Shown: positions 37,901 to 46,646 of the stretch, piece after piece
How the letters are laid out: each line of letters opens with the position of its first letter
How positions within the stretch are numbered: position 1 is the first letter of the stretch
NCBI GenBank assembly: GCA_003650305.1
Contig: QMOV01000001.1
Coordinates: 1-64,000 of the forward strand
Reading direction: 5' to 3'
DNA from: Bacteroidota bacterium
GTDB taxonomy: Bacteria > Bacteroidota > Bacteroidia > Flavobacteriales > Flavobacteriaceae
Length of the DNA stretch: 64,000 nucleotides
Notes under the pieces: generated by a model
Seen by the model: the letters and a program-made list of their open reading frames with translations, nothing else
What the model was told of the DNA's origin: nothing
Databases searched by the model: none
Made by a program: the position numbers and the translations under genes

Positions 37901-39180
37901 TCCAATTTACCATAATCGAATCCCTCGTTTACTCCAGCAACTAAAATTCCTGCTTGTACAGTGGAAACATCTCTTATCGCTTCTGTAATTTGTGATCCTG
38001 CTCCACCAATGTTTGTTGGATCGTAAGCATTATTAGGGTTATCTGGAAAAGCATTAGGGTTGGGATTTAATATGTTTACCGCAGAACCAACAATATTAGT
38101 TTCTCCTAAATCTTGAAGTGCTACAATGTTTCTTACATTTTCAGTTTGCGTAGTTCGATTAGTTACCCAAACTTCAATTCTTGTAATTTGCAACCCTTGA
38201 TTATTTATATAAGGGTATGTTTCTAAAGCTTCATCGTACTTCTCTCTAAAATATTGGGATAGGAAAAAATGTCGATTCTCGTCATAATCTAATCCAAAGA
38301 AATCAAATTCTTCAAGAGTGCCTCCGCCTTGAGAAACCACAGTACGTGTTTCAGATTTTTGTTCAGAAAAGACTCCTGTTATCTTTGTTTTTCCAAATTG
38401 AAATTGGGTTTTTACTCCAAAAAGGCTTTGTGCTCCAGAAATTAAAGAACTGTTTAGCGGCATACTTACATTACCTACTTCAATTTTTTGAAGAATATCA
38501 TCTTCGGTTGGTGTGTATTCTAGCTTAAATAAATTTTGAAAATCGAATGTTGATTGGGTGTCGTAATTAGTTGTAATTTGTAAACGTGTACCTACTTTAC
38601 CTAACAAACTTAAACTGATTCGCTGATCGAAATCGAAAGTAAAATTATTTCTGTTTCTTGGTGAAAATGACGGATTGTCTTGTTTGGTGAATAAAACACC
38701 TAAATCCATTTCTACCGATCCTTGAGGTATAACTTCAATAGTATTGCCTCCAAAAATACTTTCAAAAAAATTGGAGTTTACATAGAGTTCTGGGATAAGA
38801 TTTTTTTGTAATTCTTCCGATCCTTCTTTTTTTCCATCAAAAGCATCAATTTTTTGTTTATAATAATTTCTTAAATTTTCTTGAGCAAGTAACTTATAAT
38901 ATTCGGCTGGCGACAATATTAATGGATAGTTAATATTAAAATTTCCTATGCTTTCTGTATATATATATCTATCAGTTTTTGGGTCGTAAGTATATTTTGA
39001 TACTATACTGTTTGGATTAGGCATTAACAAGTTACTAAAAGAAAATCCTGTACTTGTTGAATCTTTTACAGTTGCATTTGGTGTTTGTTGTGCAAAAATT
39101 ATCACACAAGAAAACAACATAAGACAAGTAAGCACATATTGTATGGCAGATTTATAAAATGTGTGATTGGTAGTCTTCAA
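31960..39180 (-). CDS. sprA: T9SS translocon barrel SprA (cell surface protein SprA)
   Basis: SprA (Sov in Porphyromonas) is the very large outer-membrane barrel through which type IX substrates leave the cell, needed for gliding and adhesin export. The product has 2406 residues, the expected size. A signal peptide (ends CVIIFAQQ) is followed by the conserved N-terminal region with the plug-like and barrel strands. Readable family segments include PNPSNIV-like PNPNSIVSKYTYDPKTDRY, FFESIFGGNTIEVIPQGSVE and FFSPQSW-type LLSPQSWFLSSRPIGLG, ending in the barrel strand SGLTLRYNFGN. It is preceded after 6 bases by ruvA and followed by gcvH. No frameshift was seen. Confidence 0.97.
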   Translation of the reverse strand: MKTTNHTFYKSAIQYVLTCLMLFSCVIIFAQQTPNATVKDSTSTGFSFSNLLMPNPNSIVSKYTYDPKTDRYIYTESIGNFNINYPLILSPAEYYKLLAQENLRNYYKQKIDAFDGKKEGSEELQKNLIPELYVNSNFFESIFGGNTIEVIPQGSVEMDLGVLFTKQDNPSFSPRNRNNFTFDFDQRISLSLLGKVGTRLQITTNYDTQSTFDFQNLFKLEYTPTEDDILQKIEVGNVSMPLNSSLISGAQSLFGVKTQFQFGKTKITGVFSEQKSETRTVVSQGGGTLEEFDFFGLDYDENRHFFLSQYFREKYDEALETYPYINNQGLQITRIEVWVTNRTTQTENVRNIVALQDLGETNIVGSAVNILNPNPNAFPDNPNNAYDPTNIGGAGSQITEAIRDVSTVQAGILVAGVNEGFDYGKLESAKKLIQGNEYTLNTQLGYISLNQRLQNDEILAVAFQFTVGDQVYQVGEFANDGVDATNITEDINTGNPIINTKSLVLKMLKSTVTDVDEPIWDLMMKNIYNTGSFQLSKEDFKLNIFYTETSPLNFITPVDGTPFPTPAPNQDAIDETPLLRVFNLDKLNFNNDPQTNGDGFFDFVPGITVIQQNGKIIFTNVEPFGNYLFEKLRLNISENYEGDENVSTDYNANQKKYVYRTLYKETKTAALEDGEKNKFQIKGRYKSSGGSGIPIGAFNVPRGSVKVTAGGRVLIEGVDYTVNYQFGTVQILDPALQASNTPIQVSVENNAVFGQQTRRFTGLNIEHQFNENFVLGATYLNLNERPITQKANLGTEPINNSIFGINGNFSTEVPFLTRLANKLPNIDTDVPSNLSVRGEFAYLLPGSPKGSDFAGESTSYVDDFEGTQNAIDLLSPQSWFLSSRPIGLGVDANEDDNGIQNGYDRALLNWYTVDPIFYSSQRPGGMSDNDVSDLYTRRVFIDEIFPQRDLVQGQITIIPTLDLAYYPTERGPYNFRSGSQNGVNPNAAWAGITRQLTSTDFEQANVEYIEFWLQDPFLDNLTNTGGKLTFNLGNISEDILKDGKKQYENGLPEDGDISLLPQILSWQTVVPQNQSLIYAFSSLGQERTNQDVGLDGYDDAEETSIFGAVFGADPANDNYTYFLNTDGNIFDRYKLYNGQQGNSPDTFTNTNRGSTTQPDVEDINRDNTMNTIDSYFEYEMDITPTSLGDVNNQFIVDRKTENVTLPNGNTADIRWYQFRIPLTGPTNTVGSIKDFRSIRFTRLFLKDFSEKTVLRFATLDLVRSDWRRYKLSLDSDDPNVDDDGTEFNVGVIGLQENDGNYVIPPGVELEQFNNNNTIVRQNEQSLVVNACELEAEDSRAVFKNINIDMRQFKKLRMFIHAEEGDTPGLTDGEAIGFIRMGNDFTQNYYQIEVPLQVSGGNSQDPREVWPLANEINLPIEVLEKIKSLGISTGTLGNVNATFYDVIDGVLDEAPVPEFSPYQISQHRVAIKGNPNFGDVRVLMVGIKNSRQDNIDICVEAWFNELRLSDMDNKGGWAAVVSMDTNIADFVNISATGRQSTAGFGTLEQGPNERSREDVKQYDVVTNINIGLLLPKKWGIQIPFNYGQSEALITPEYDQQYKDIKLQNRLDAAQTSAERKTILKQSEDYTKRQSINFIGVRKQRTGEGTPRFYDVENLTFNYSFNQTEHRDFEIENALDQSVRVGANYNFNFNPIKIEPFKKNDSLFKGKYWKILKDFNFNLLPTSFSFNTDFIRQFNKQKFREADLGGANIGLEELFRRNYTFDFQYTVNYDITDALRLNFTAANNNIVRNYFIDDIINGEQDPTLDVWDGFFDVGDPNRQYQQLGINYEIPLHKIPTLSFLRATYAYTGDFQWNKGSDLFGDLTIDGQTFDLGNSISNANTHNLNATLDMRKLYNYLGLKKKTTRRRLTPGSPGANKGLPNPKASNNSQTTKTKNNALYNTAIGIVTSVKRIQLNYSENNGTYLPGYLQTPGFIGTLKPTFGYTLGSQRDIRHLAARNGWLTVFPDFNQQYTENQTKNLNFSVNIEPVRNLKIDLTGGRTYAENFTETFNALDTNGDGFSNEFNSLIQNTFGNFNISTALIKTAFSSSDENGSAAFEDFRANRLVIARRLAQNAGVDFSNPNNFEDDDLNSFPLGYGKTNQAVLLPALLAAYSGQDANKVKLSAFRDVPIPNWTLKYTGFMQFKWFKKHFKRFSVTHGYNSTYTINQFRTNLDFNAANKSLDYTAQNTNVLDQAGNYKNETLFSNINLMEQFSPLIKIDFEMKNSLKILAEIKKDRLLSLSFDNNLLTEIQGYEYIIGLGYRIKDVKIRSQIAGPRQIVKSDLNMKADISVRENKTIIRYLDLDNNQVTSGQTIWSFKYSADYAFSKALTGIFYFDYSFSEYAISTAFPQTTIRSGLTLRYNFGN

Positions 39181-39186
39181 TATTAA

Positions 39187-39768
39187 TTATAATTTTTTTA
39201 AAGCTTCTTTTATTATAGTTTCAACATTAGCGTCCTGATTTGCAGCAATTATTTTATCTACAACGTGATCGGATTGTTTCTTAGTAAAGCCAAGAACTTC
39301 TAAAGCAGATAACGCTTCTTCTTTATTAGTATTGCTCTGCGAAATTGAACCTTCATCTATATCGTAAATCTTTAAAACTTTATCTTTTAATTCTATTATT
39401 ACACGTTGCGCTGTTTTTAATCCAATTCCTTTTACAGATTGTATTAATGCAACGTCTTCTATAGCAATACCTTCTCTAACTTGTTTAGGAGTTAAAGAAG
39501 ATAACATAGTGCGTGCAATATTAGTTCCTATGCCACTAACAGAAATCAGCAAACGAAAAATTTCTCTTTCCGAAATTGAAGAGAAGCCATATAATGTATG
39601 AGAATCTTCCTTTACGTGCAAATGCGTATAAAGTCGTAAATTTTCTTGATTAGAAATTTGAGAATATGTATGCAAAGAAATGTTTAAATAATAACCAACT
39701 CCATTACAATCTATCACAACATTTGTAGGATTTTTTTCTGTGAGCTTTCCTTGTATATGAGTAATCAT
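39187..39768 (-). CDS. ruvA: Holliday junction branch migration complex subunit RuvA
   Basis: RuvA binds four-way junctions and recruits the RuvB motor during recombination repair. The product has 193 residues: an OB-fold (ITHIQGKLTEKNPTNVVIDCNGVGY), a helix-hairpin-helix region (LISVSGIGTNIARTML; VKGIGLKTAQRVIIELKDK) and a short C-terminal UBA-like domain (EEALSALEVLGFTKKQSDHVV) that contacts RuvB. It is the first gene of the ruvA-sprA-gcvH-vanZ run. RuvB is encoded about 4 kb away at 43.6-44.6 kb. Confidence 0.95.
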   Translation of the reverse strand: MITHIQGKLTEKNPTNVVIDCNGVGYYLNISLHTYSQISNQENLRLYTHLHVKEDSHTLYGFSSISEREIFRLLISVSGIGTNIARTMLSSLTPKQVREGIAIEDVALIQSVKGIGLKTAQRVIIELKDKVLKIYDIDEGSISQSNTNKEEALSALEVLGFTKKQSDHVVDKIIAANQDANVETIIKEALKKL

Positions 39769-40098
39769 TAATAGCGTTTTGTTATCGTCTCAAATGTAAT
39801 AAAATTATTATACATAATTATACCTATTAAACATGAAAATAGTGAGGTAATTAAAGGGTGTTTATTATTCTAAACCTATTGTTCTATTTAAGATACTAGA
39901 CCGCTTCGCTTTCAGAACAAAAAATAAAGACTGAATTGTATTTAATTGACAATCATTTCAGTTTTTTAATTTATTTTTTCAGAACAAATATAATTTCTAA
40001 AATAGAAAAGCAAGATGTACAGAATGTAATACTTTCTGTAAGCTGTAGTATCATTATCAATAATGAGTATTCTAACTTTATTAATCGAAAACTAATGT
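39769..40098. other. Intergenic region between ruvA and maeB
   Basis: This 330-bp AT-rich gap holds the ruvA promoter-like element near its left end. A weak imperfect hairpin (actgaattgt ... acaatcatttcagt then a T-run) lies near 39935-39970, and the phrase tttcagaacaaa occurs twice (about 39911 and 39977). I see no gene: the track ORF at 39936 has no family features and overlaps maeB. Confidence 0.5.
39791..39798 (-). promoter_or_regulatory. Probable -7 element for ruvA-sprA-gcvH
   Basis: Minus-strand TACATTTG matches TAnnTTTG and lies 22 bases before the ruvA ATG. It would drive ruvA and, by close spacing, sprA, gcvH and the VanZ gene. Confidence 0.5.
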
Positions 40099-42378
40099 TT
40101 ATTTTTCTCTTTTCTGTTTCTTTTGTGCGTCGATTACAGCAATGGCTGTCATGTTTACAATTTCATCTACACTAGCGTCTAATTGCAAAATATGAACAGG
40201 TTTTTTCATTCCCATCATAATTGGACCAATATTTTCGGATTGGTTGAGTTCTTTAAGAAGTTTGTATGTAATATTTGCCGCATCTAAATTAGGAAATATA
40301 AGCGTGTTTACTTTTTTATCGGCTAGTTTAGAAAATGGAAAACGCTCTCGACGCATTTTTCTATTTAAAGCAAAATCTGTTTGCAACTCACCATCTACAA
40401 TTAGGTTTGGTGAATAACGATGTAAATAGGATACTGCATCTCTAACTTTTGAAGCCTTTTCATTGCCTGATGATCCAAAATTAGAATACGATATCATTGC
40501 TACAATAGGCTCAATTCCAAACATCTTTACAGTTGTAGCTGTCATTTGAGCTATTTTTGCCAAATCTTTTGCTGTTGGGTCTATATTAATTGAAGTATCA
40601 CTTAAAAACAGAGGTCCGCTTTGAGTCATTAAAACGTTTGTTGTTGCAATTCTTGTAGCTCCTTTTTCTAGGCCTATTAATTCTAACATTGGTTTTACAA
40701 CTGATGGATAATTTCTAGAATAACCAGAAATTAAAGCGTCTGCATCACCTTCATTAACCATCATTGCAGCATAATAGTTGCGTTCTCTCAATAACTTTCT
40801 AGCAGAATGCTGTGTAATACCCCGTCTTTTACGTTGTTTCCAATATATCTCTGCGTAATCATTTTTATGCTCTTTTTCAGCATCGCTTTTAGGATCAATT
40901 ATAGTTACTTCAGCATCAAATTCTAGTTCTTTTTTTAAGTTTTCAATTTTCTCTCGCCGACCTAATAATATAGGAATTGCAATACCTTCTTCATAAACTA
41001 TTTGAGCAGCTTTTAAAACTTGTAATTGATCTGCTTCTGCAAAAACTACACGTTTAGGTTCTAACTTAGCTCTGTTATGCAATAGCCTAACTAACTTATT
41101 ATCGCTTCCTAACCTCTCAAGAAGTGACTCTTCATATTCCTTCCAATCTTCAATTGGTTCTTTAGCAACACCACTATCCATAGCTGCTTTAGCTACTGCT
41201 AGAGGCACAACAGCTATTAGTCTAGGATCGAAAGGTTTAGGTATAATATAATCTTTCCCAAAAGTTAGTCTTGTTTCTCTATAGGCAACATTTACTTGCT
41301 CTGGAACAGGCTCTTTTGCTAAATTTGAAAGTGCTATTACAGCAGCTTTTTTCATAGCTTCATTAATTCCTGTTGCACGAACATCAAGAGCTCCTCTAAA
41401 AATAAACGGAAATCCTAAAACATTATTTACTTGGTTTGGATGATCACTACGACCAGTTGCCATAATTATATCATCGCGAGTATCGATCGCAAGTTGGTAT
41501 GGAATTTCTGGATCTGGATTAGCCATGGCAAAAACAATTGAATCTTTAGCCATTGCTTTTATCATTTTAGGAGTTACTATGTTTGCAATTGATAGACCAA
41601 TAAACACATCGGCATCTTTCATTGCTTCATCTAGCGTACTAATTTTTCTATCTGTTGCAAATTCGGCTTTTTGTGAGCTTAAGTTTTCTCGATCTTTTCT
41701 AATTACACCTTTACTGTCTAACATCACAATATTATCTTTCTTTGCTCCAAAAGATTTATATAATCGTGTGCATGAAATGGCTGCTGCTCCAGCTCCACTT
41801 ACTACTATTTTTACATCTTCAATCTTTTTTTCTGAAATCTCTAAAGCATTTAACAATGCTGCTGCCGATATTATTGCTGTGCCATGTTGGTCGTCGTGCA
41901 TGACAGGAATATCCAGTTCTTCTTTTAACCTTCTTTCAATTTCAAAAGCTTCAGGAGCTTTAATATCTTCTAAATTAATTCCTCCAAAAGTTGGTGCAAT
42001 ATGTTTTACTGTTTGAACAAATTCTTCAATATTTTCAGTATCTATTTCAATATCAAAAACATCTATATCTGCAAAAATTTTGAATAATAATCCTTTCCCT
42101 TCCATTACAGGTTTAGAGGCTTCAGGACCAATATTGCCAAGCCCTAAAACTGCTGTTCCGTTAGAAATTACAGCAACCAAATTACCTTTTGCAGTATATT
42201 TATAAGCATTGCTTTTATCTTTTTCGATTTCCAGACAAGGTTCTGCTACTCCTGGAGAATATGCTAAAGACAAATCTCTTTGCGTTGCATATTTTTTTGT
42301 TGGTACGACTTTAATTTTCCCTGGAGTTGGTTTGGCGTGATAGTTTAGGGCTTCGAGACGTTTACTTTGCTTACTCAT
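40099..42378 (-). CDS. maeB: NADP-dependent malic enzyme (MaeB type)
   Basis: The enzyme oxidatively decarboxylates malate to pyruvate with NADP, giving NADPH in the cytoplasm. The product has 759 residues, the length of MaeB fusions. Residues about 1-425 are the malic enzyme part ([43 protein letters not shown], and the nucleotide-binding [12 protein letters not shown]). Residues about 430-759 are a phosphotransacetylase-like domain that is usually regulatory rather than catalytic ([20 protein letters not shown]). It has its own promoter-like element and is probably a single-gene unit. Confidence 0.95.
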   Translation of the reverse strand: MSKQSKRLEALNYHAKPTPGKIKVVPTKKYATQRDLSLAYSPGVAEPCLEIEKDKSNAYKYTAKGNLVAVISNGTAVLGLGNIGPEASKPVMEGKGLLFKIFADIDVFDIEIDTENIEEFVQTVKHIAPTFGGINLEDIKAPEAFEIERRLKEELDIPVMHDDQHGTAIISAAALLNALEISEKKIEDVKIVVSGAGAAAISCTRLYKSFGAKKDNIVMLDSKGVIRKDRENLSSQKAEFATDRKISTLDEAMKDADVFIGLSIANIVTPKMIKAMAKDSIVFAMANPDPEIPYQLAIDTRDDIIMATGRSDHPNQVNNVLGFPFIFRGALDVRATGINEAMKKAAVIALSNLAKEPVPEQVNVAYRETRLTFGKDYIIPKPFDPRLIAVVPLAVAKAAMDSGVAKEPIEDWKEYEESLLERLGSDNKLVRLLHNRAKLEPKRVVFAEADQLQVLKAAQIVYEEGIAIPILLGRREKIENLKKELEFDAEVTIIDPKSDAEKEHKNDYAEIYWKQRKRRGITQHSARKLLRERNYYAAMMVNEGDADALISGYSRNYPSVVKPMLELIGLEKGATRIATTNVLMTQSGPLFLSDTSINIDPTAKDLAKIAQMTATTVKMFGIEPIVAMISYSNFGSSGNEKASKVRDAVSYLHRYSPNLIVDGELQTDFALNRKMRRERFPFSKLADKKVNTLIFPNLDAANITYKLLKELNQSENIGPIMMGMKKPVHILQLDASVDEIVNMTAIAVIDAQKKQKREK

Positions 42379-42401
42379 AAAACTGGATTAATATGAATTT
42401 A

Positions 42402-42409
42402 CAAATGTA
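42402..42409 (-). promoter_or_regulatory. Probable -7 element for maeB
   Basis: Minus-strand TACATTTG matches the consensus and lies 23 bases before the maeB ATG, in a 255-bp gap with no other recognisable feature. Confidence 0.5.
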
Positions 42410-42633
42410 AGTGTTTTAAGAGAATGGAGAATAGAAAAAAGAAAATAGACTTAATTATTCTGTGTCTAAAGTTAAAAGTATTTAAAGTGAATGCTCTTTA
42501 ACTAAAATTAAACTTTAGAATTTCTTTATTATTTTTTAGTTAGCTCAACTTGATTGGACACACCGAATAATCTGTTAGTGTCTGGATTTTTTCATAATTG
42601 AATATCTTTAAGTACTAATTAGTTACATAAATT

Positions 42634-43557
42634 TCAACTTTTCAAAAATTCAATATTTCTCCTTAATCCCGAAAATTTAGTCCGTTTTACTGCTGAATCT
42701 TTAAATAGTTTTTTGAATATATCTTCGGTAATTTCTTCCCAATCTTTTTTCGTCATTGAAAGTAACTCTGGATGCGGATTAAAAAGTGGTTCCTGATGTG
42801 GTTTTGAAAAACGATTCCAAGGGCAAACGTCCTGACATATATCGCAACCAAACATCCAATCGTCAAATTGTCCTTTAAATTCTGTTGGAATATTGTCTTT
42901 TAGTTCTATTGTAAAATATGAAATACATTTGCTGCCATCTACCACATAAGGTTCAGTTATTGCTTGTGTTGGGCATGCTTCTATACAGGCTGTACATGTC
43001 CCACAATGGTCTGTTACAGTCATATCATATTCTAGTTCTAAATCAATAATTAATTCTGCAATAAAATAAAATGAGCCTACTTGCTCAGTTAATAAATTAC
43101 TATGCTTCCCGATCCATCCTAAACCTGATTTTGCTGCCCAAGCTTTATCAAGAACTGGAGCAGAATCTACAAAAGCTCTTCCATACACCTCACCAATTTC
43201 ATCTTGAATGAATTGCAATAATTGTTTGAGTTTATCTTTAATTACAAAATGATAATCGATTCCGTAAGCGTATTTTGACAATTTAAAACTGTTTATATTT
43301 TGCTCTTCTTGTGGATAATAATTTAATAATAAGGAAATAACGCTTTTTGAATCCTGTACCAATTTTGTTGGATCTAAACGTTTGTCGAAATGATTTTCCA
43401 TATACTGCATTTTGCCATGCATATTATGGTTTAACCAGTTTTCCAAACGTGGTGCTTCTTCCTCTAAAAAGGCTGCTTTACTAATGCCACAAGACAAAAA
43501 ACCGAGGCGTTTGGCTTCGGTTTTTATGAGATTGGTATGATTTTGATTGGAGATCAT
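42634..43557 (-). CDS. queG: Epoxyqueuosine reductase
   Basis: QueG carries out the last step of queuosine synthesis on tRNA, reducing epoxyqueuosine with a cobalamin and two 4Fe-4S clusters. The product has 307 residues, a shorter form than E. coli QueG, lacking the C-terminal HEAT-like repeats. It shows [28 protein letters not shown], then the ferredoxin motifs [16 protein letters not shown] and [12 protein letters not shown] flavobacterial palindrome lies directly upstream between it and ruvB. Confidence 0.95.
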   Translation of the reverse strand: MISNQNHTNLIKTEAKRLGFLSCGISKAAFLEEEAPRLENWLNHNMHGKMQYMENHFDKRLDPTKLVQDSKSVISLLLNYYPQEEQNINSFKLSKYAYGIDYHFVIKDKLKQLLQFIQDEIGEVYGRAFVDSAPVLDKAWAAKSGLGWIGKHSNLLTEQVGSFYFIAELIIDLELEYDMTVTDHCGTCTACIEACPTQAITEPYVVDGSKCISYFTIELKDNIPTEFKGQFDDWMFGCDICQDVCPWNRFSKPHQEPLFNPHPELLSMTKKDWEEITEDIFKKLFKDSAVKRTKFSGLRRNIEFLKS

Positions 43558-43566
43558 ATTAATGAA

Positions 43567-43586
43567 ATTCCTGCCTTCGCAGGAAT
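43567..43586. repeat. Intergenic palindrome, ATTCCTGCCTTCGCAGGAAT
   Basis: An 8-bp perfect stem (attcctgc/gcaggaat) with loop cttc, followed by gac. It lies 9 bases from the queG start and 11 bases from the ruvB stop. An identical 20-mer occurs at 44799-44818. Confidence 0.8.
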
Positions 43587-43597
43587 GACAAATGAAA

Positions 43598-44620
43598 CTA
43601 AAACAATCCGCCTTGGGTTGCTCCTTTAGTTCTTCCTAAGTGTTTGTAAGCTAGTTCTGTGACTTCTCTTCCGCGAGGTGTTCGCATAATAAAGCCTTGC
43701 TGAATTAAAAAAGGTTCGTAAACTTCTTCAATGGTTTCTACACTTTCGCTTACTGCAGTTGCAATGGTTGTAATACCAACAGGACCGCCTTTAAACTTAT
43801 CGATAATAGTTGTTAAGATTTTATTATCCATTTCATCCAAACCATGAGCATCTACATTTAGAGCTTCGAGAGCAAACTTGGCTATTTTAATATCTATATT
43901 CCCATCGCCTTTTATTTGTGCAAAATCACGAACTCGACGTAACAATGCATTAGAAATTCTAGGTGTACCTCTACTTCTTCCTGCAATTTCAATCGCTGCT
44001 TCTATAGAAATAGGGACTTCCAAAATATGTGCGCTACGTTGTACTATTGATGTTAATATTTCGGTATTATAATATTGTAATCTGCTTGTAATCCCGAAAC
44101 GCGCTCTCATAGGTGCTGTAAGTAATCCCGAACGCGTTGTTGCACCAACTAAAGTAAATGGGTTTAAGTTGATTTGTACCGTTCTGGCATTTGGTCCAGA
44201 CTCAATCATTATATCGATTTTGTAGTCTTCCATAGCCGAATATAAATACTCTTCTACAATTGGACTTAAACGATGTATTTCATCTATAAACAACACATCT
44301 CGTTCTTCAAGATTTGTAAGTAATCCTGCCAAATCTCCCGGTTTATCTATAACAGGTCCAGAAGTTACTTTAATTCCAACGTTTAACTCATTAGCCAAAA
44401 TATGTGCCAAAGTAGTTTTACCTAATCCTGGTGGACCATGAAATAAAGTATGGTCTAAAGCATCACCTCTTAAGTTTGATGCTTCAACAAATATTTTTAA
44501 GTTTTCTAAAATCTGATCTTGACCAGCAAAATCATCGAAAGAAAGTGGTCTTAATGCTCTTTCTATTTCGTTTTCTTCTGGAGAAATATTTTCGCTTGAA
44601 GGATTAAGATTTTCGTTCAT
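43598..44620 (-). CDS. ruvB: Holliday junction branch migration ATPase RuvB
   Basis: RuvB is the AAA+ motor that drives branch migration with RuvA. The product has 340 residues from the second ATG (44620); the track start at 44626 adds only two codons (M-S) and that first ATG lies in a palindromic repeat, so I prefer 44620. Motifs: Walker [10 protein letters not shown], Walker [10 protein letters not shown], sensor [10 protein letters not shown], arginine finger region APMRARFGI, and the C-terminal winged helix ending [14 protein letters not shown]. Confidence 0.95.
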   Translation of the reverse strand: MNENLNPSSENISPEENEIERALRPLSFDDFAGQDQILENLKIFVEASNLRGDALDHTLFHGPPGLGKTTLAHILANELNVGIKVTSGPVIDKPGDLAGLLTNLEERDVLFIDEIHRLSPIVEEYLYSAMEDYKIDIMIESGPNARTVQINLNPFTLVGATTRSGLLTAPMRARFGITSRLQYYNTEILTSIVQRSAHILEVPISIEAAIEIAGRSRGTPRISNALLRRVRDFAQIKGDGNIDIKIAKFALEALNVDAHGLDEMDNKILTTIIDKFKGGPVGITTIATAVSESVETIEEVYEPFLIQQGFIMRTPRGREVTELAYKHLGRTKGATQGGLF

Positions 44621-44624
44621 ACTC

Positions 44625-44645
44625 ATTCCCCACGAAAGTGGGAAT
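44625..44645. repeat. Palindrome at the ruvB start, ATTCCCC...GTGGGAAT
   Basis: The sequence attccccacgaaagtgggaat is an inverted repeat with one bulged C. It covers two of the three bases of the upstream ATG of ruvB, so it may have arrived next to the gene and supplied an extra start codon. Confidence 0.6.
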
Positions 44646-44739
44646 CCCGTTTAATTAGTTCTTTTATTTTAATTGCATTTAATTATATAAGATTTCCACC
44701 TTTGCGGAAAAGATAAAAAGCTACTCATCAAATATAAAC

Positions 44740-44784
44740 AAAAAGCCTTTCTAATCCCGATAGTTATCGGGAGAAAGGCTTTTT
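44740..44784 (-). terminator. Terminator of the act-cox operon with nested palindrome
   Basis: The outer stem aaaaagcctttct (44740-44752) pairs with agaaaggcttttt (44772-44784). Its loop is almost wholly the palindrome tcccgatagttatcggga at 44755-44772, of the same type as 9055-9070. On the minus strand the outer stem ends in a T-run, so it would terminate transcription after coxA. Confidence 0.75.
44755..44772. repeat. Palindrome TCCCGATAGTTATCGGGA inside a terminator loop
   Basis: An 18-bp inverted repeat with one central mismatch. Same family as 9044-9076 and 24013-24030. Confidence 0.75.
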
Positions 44785-44798
44785 ATATCGATTTTGAG

Positions 44799-44818
44799 AT
44801 TCCTGCCTTCGCAGGAAT
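44799..44818. repeat. Intergenic palindrome, ATTCCTGCCTTCGCAGGAAT
   Basis: This is identical to 43567-43586. It ends 3 bases before the coxA stop codon on the minus strand, between the gene and its terminator. Confidence 0.8.
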
Positions 44819-44821
44819 TTA

Positions 44822-46612
44822 TTAGTGCTGAAGTTCTTCTTCTCCTTCTTTCAATGGAACATTTTGAGGTACAAAATCTTCATCATGTCCTGGTTTACTA
44901 TAATCGTAAGCCCAACGATGCACATGTGGAATCTCGCCTTCCCAGTTGCCATGAATATGTTTTATTGGTGCTGTCCACTCTAAAGTTGTAGATTTCCAAG
45001 GATTTTGCACTGTTTTCTTTCCGTAGAAAATACTGTAGAAGAAATTCCATAAAAACACCAATTGTGCAACGCCTCCTATTAAAGCAAATATAGTAATGAT
45101 GACATTCACATCAGATAAATCATCAAATAGAGGGAAATTACTATTCGTATAATAACGTCTTGGTAATCCAGCCATTCCTATAAAATGCATGGGGAAAAAT
45201 ACACCATAAGCACAAATTGCAGTAATCCAAAAATGGACATAGCCTAAATTTTTATTAAGCATACGTTTAAACATTTTAGGATACCAATGATAGATGCCTG
45301 CAAACATGCCATACAATGCAGAAATGCCCATCACTAAGTGGAAGTGAGCTACTACAAAGTAAGTATCATGAACGTTAATGTCTAAAGCACTATCTCCAAG
45401 AATAATTCCTGTTAAACCTCCTGAAATAAATGTAGAAACCAAACCAATAGAAAACAACATTGCAGGATTAAACTGAATATTGCCTTTCCATATCGTGGTA
45501 ATCCAGTTAAAGGCTTTAATAGCTGAAGGAATTGCAATTAATAAGGTAGTAAATGTAAATACAGAACCTAAAAATGGATTCATTCCTGAAACGAACATAT
45601 GGTGTCCCCAAACAATTGTAGATAAAAATGCAATTGCTAATATTGCAGCAATCATTGCACGATACCCAAAGATAGGCTTACGAGAATTGGTAGCAATAAC
45701 TTCTGAAACAATACCCATTGCAGGTAGAATTACAATGTAAACTTCTGGATGTCCTAAAAACCAAAATAGATGCTCGAATAATACAGGAGATCCTCCTTGA
45801 TAGTGTAAGACTTCACCTTGAATAAATATATCAGACAAGAAGAATGATGTTCCAAAACTTCTATCCATTATTAATAATAATGCTGCAGATAATAAAACTG
45901 GGAAAGATACTACGCCTATAATTGCAGTTACCAAAAATGCCCAAATGGTTAATGGCAAACGTGTCATAGACATTCCTTTTGTGCGTAAATTTATAATGGT
46001 AACAATATAATTTAACGAAGCTAATAATGAGGATGCTATAAATATTGCCATAGAAACCAACCATAAAGTCATACCCATTCCAGAACCTGCTTGTGCTAAT
46101 GGTAATGCGCTTAAAGGCGGATAAATAGTCCAACCTGCTGATGCTGGTCCAGCTTCAACAAATAGCGAAATTATCATAACTACACTAGATAAGAAAAACA
46201 TCCAATACGAAATCATATTAAGAAGTCCTGATGCCATATCTCTTGCACCAATTTGCAGTGGAATTAATAAATTACTAAACGTTCCGCTTAATCCAGCAGT
46301 AAGTACAAAGAATACCATGATTGTACCATGTATGGTTACTAATGCTAAATAAATATCGGCATCCATAACGCCATCTGGTGCCCATTTACCCAATAGTGCT
46401 TCAAAGATTACATTAGGTTCTTCAGGCCATGCAATTTGCATACGAATCATAAGTGACATTATTACACCAATAACTCCCATAATTGTACCTGTAATAAGGT
46501 ACTGTTTTGCAATCATTTTATGATCTTGACTAAATATATATTTAGTAACAAAGGTCTCTTTATGATGATGTCCACAATCGTCGTGTGCGTGAGTATCTGC
46601 GTGTTCTGACAT
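44822..46612 (-). CDS. coxA: Cytochrome c oxidase subunit I
   Basis: This is the catalytic subunit of the heme-copper oxidase in the inner membrane; it reduces oxygen to water. The product has 596 residues and about twelve helices. Metal ligands are visible: His in TIHGTIMVFFVL for the low-spin heme, the His-Tyr pair in GHPEVYIVILP, the His pair in WGHHMFVSG for CuB, and the heme ligands in VVAHFHLVMG. A His-rich N-terminus (SEHADTHAHDDCGHHHKE) is an unusual extra. It is the last gene of actABCDEF-coxB-coxA. Confidence 0.97.
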   Translation of the reverse strand: MSEHADTHAHDDCGHHHKETFVTKYIFSQDHKMIAKQYLITGTIMGVIGVIMSLMIRMQIAWPEEPNVIFEALLGKWAPDGVMDADIYLALVTIHGTIMVFFVLTAGLSGTFSNLLIPLQIGARDMASGLLNMISYWMFFLSSVVMIISLFVEAGPASAGWTIYPPLSALPLAQAGSGMGMTLWLVSMAIFIASSLLASLNYIVTIINLRTKGMSMTRLPLTIWAFLVTAIIGVVSFPVLLSAALLLIMDRSFGTSFFLSDIFIQGEVLHYQGGSPVLFEHLFWFLGHPEVYIVILPAMGIVSEVIATNSRKPIFGYRAMIAAILAIAFLSTIVWGHHMFVSGMNPFLGSVFTFTTLLIAIPSAIKAFNWITTIWKGNIQFNPAMLFSIGLVSTFISGGLTGIILGDSALDINVHDTYFVVAHFHLVMGISALYGMFAGIYHWYPKMFKRMLNKNLGYVHFWITAICAYGVFFPMHFIGMAGLPRRYYTNSNFPLFDDLSDVNVIITIFALIGGVAQLVFLWNFFYSIFYGKKTVQNPWKSTTLEWTAPIKHIHGNWEGEIPHVHRWAYDYSKPGHDEDFVPQNVPLKEGEEELQH

Positions 46613-46646
46613 AATCTATATTTGTTTTATAATCTTAAGTTATCTT

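Noticed and set aside
41525-42016. + strand ORF of 163 residues
   Set aside because: It is antisense to the malic enzyme domain of maeB, which has clear catalytic motifs.
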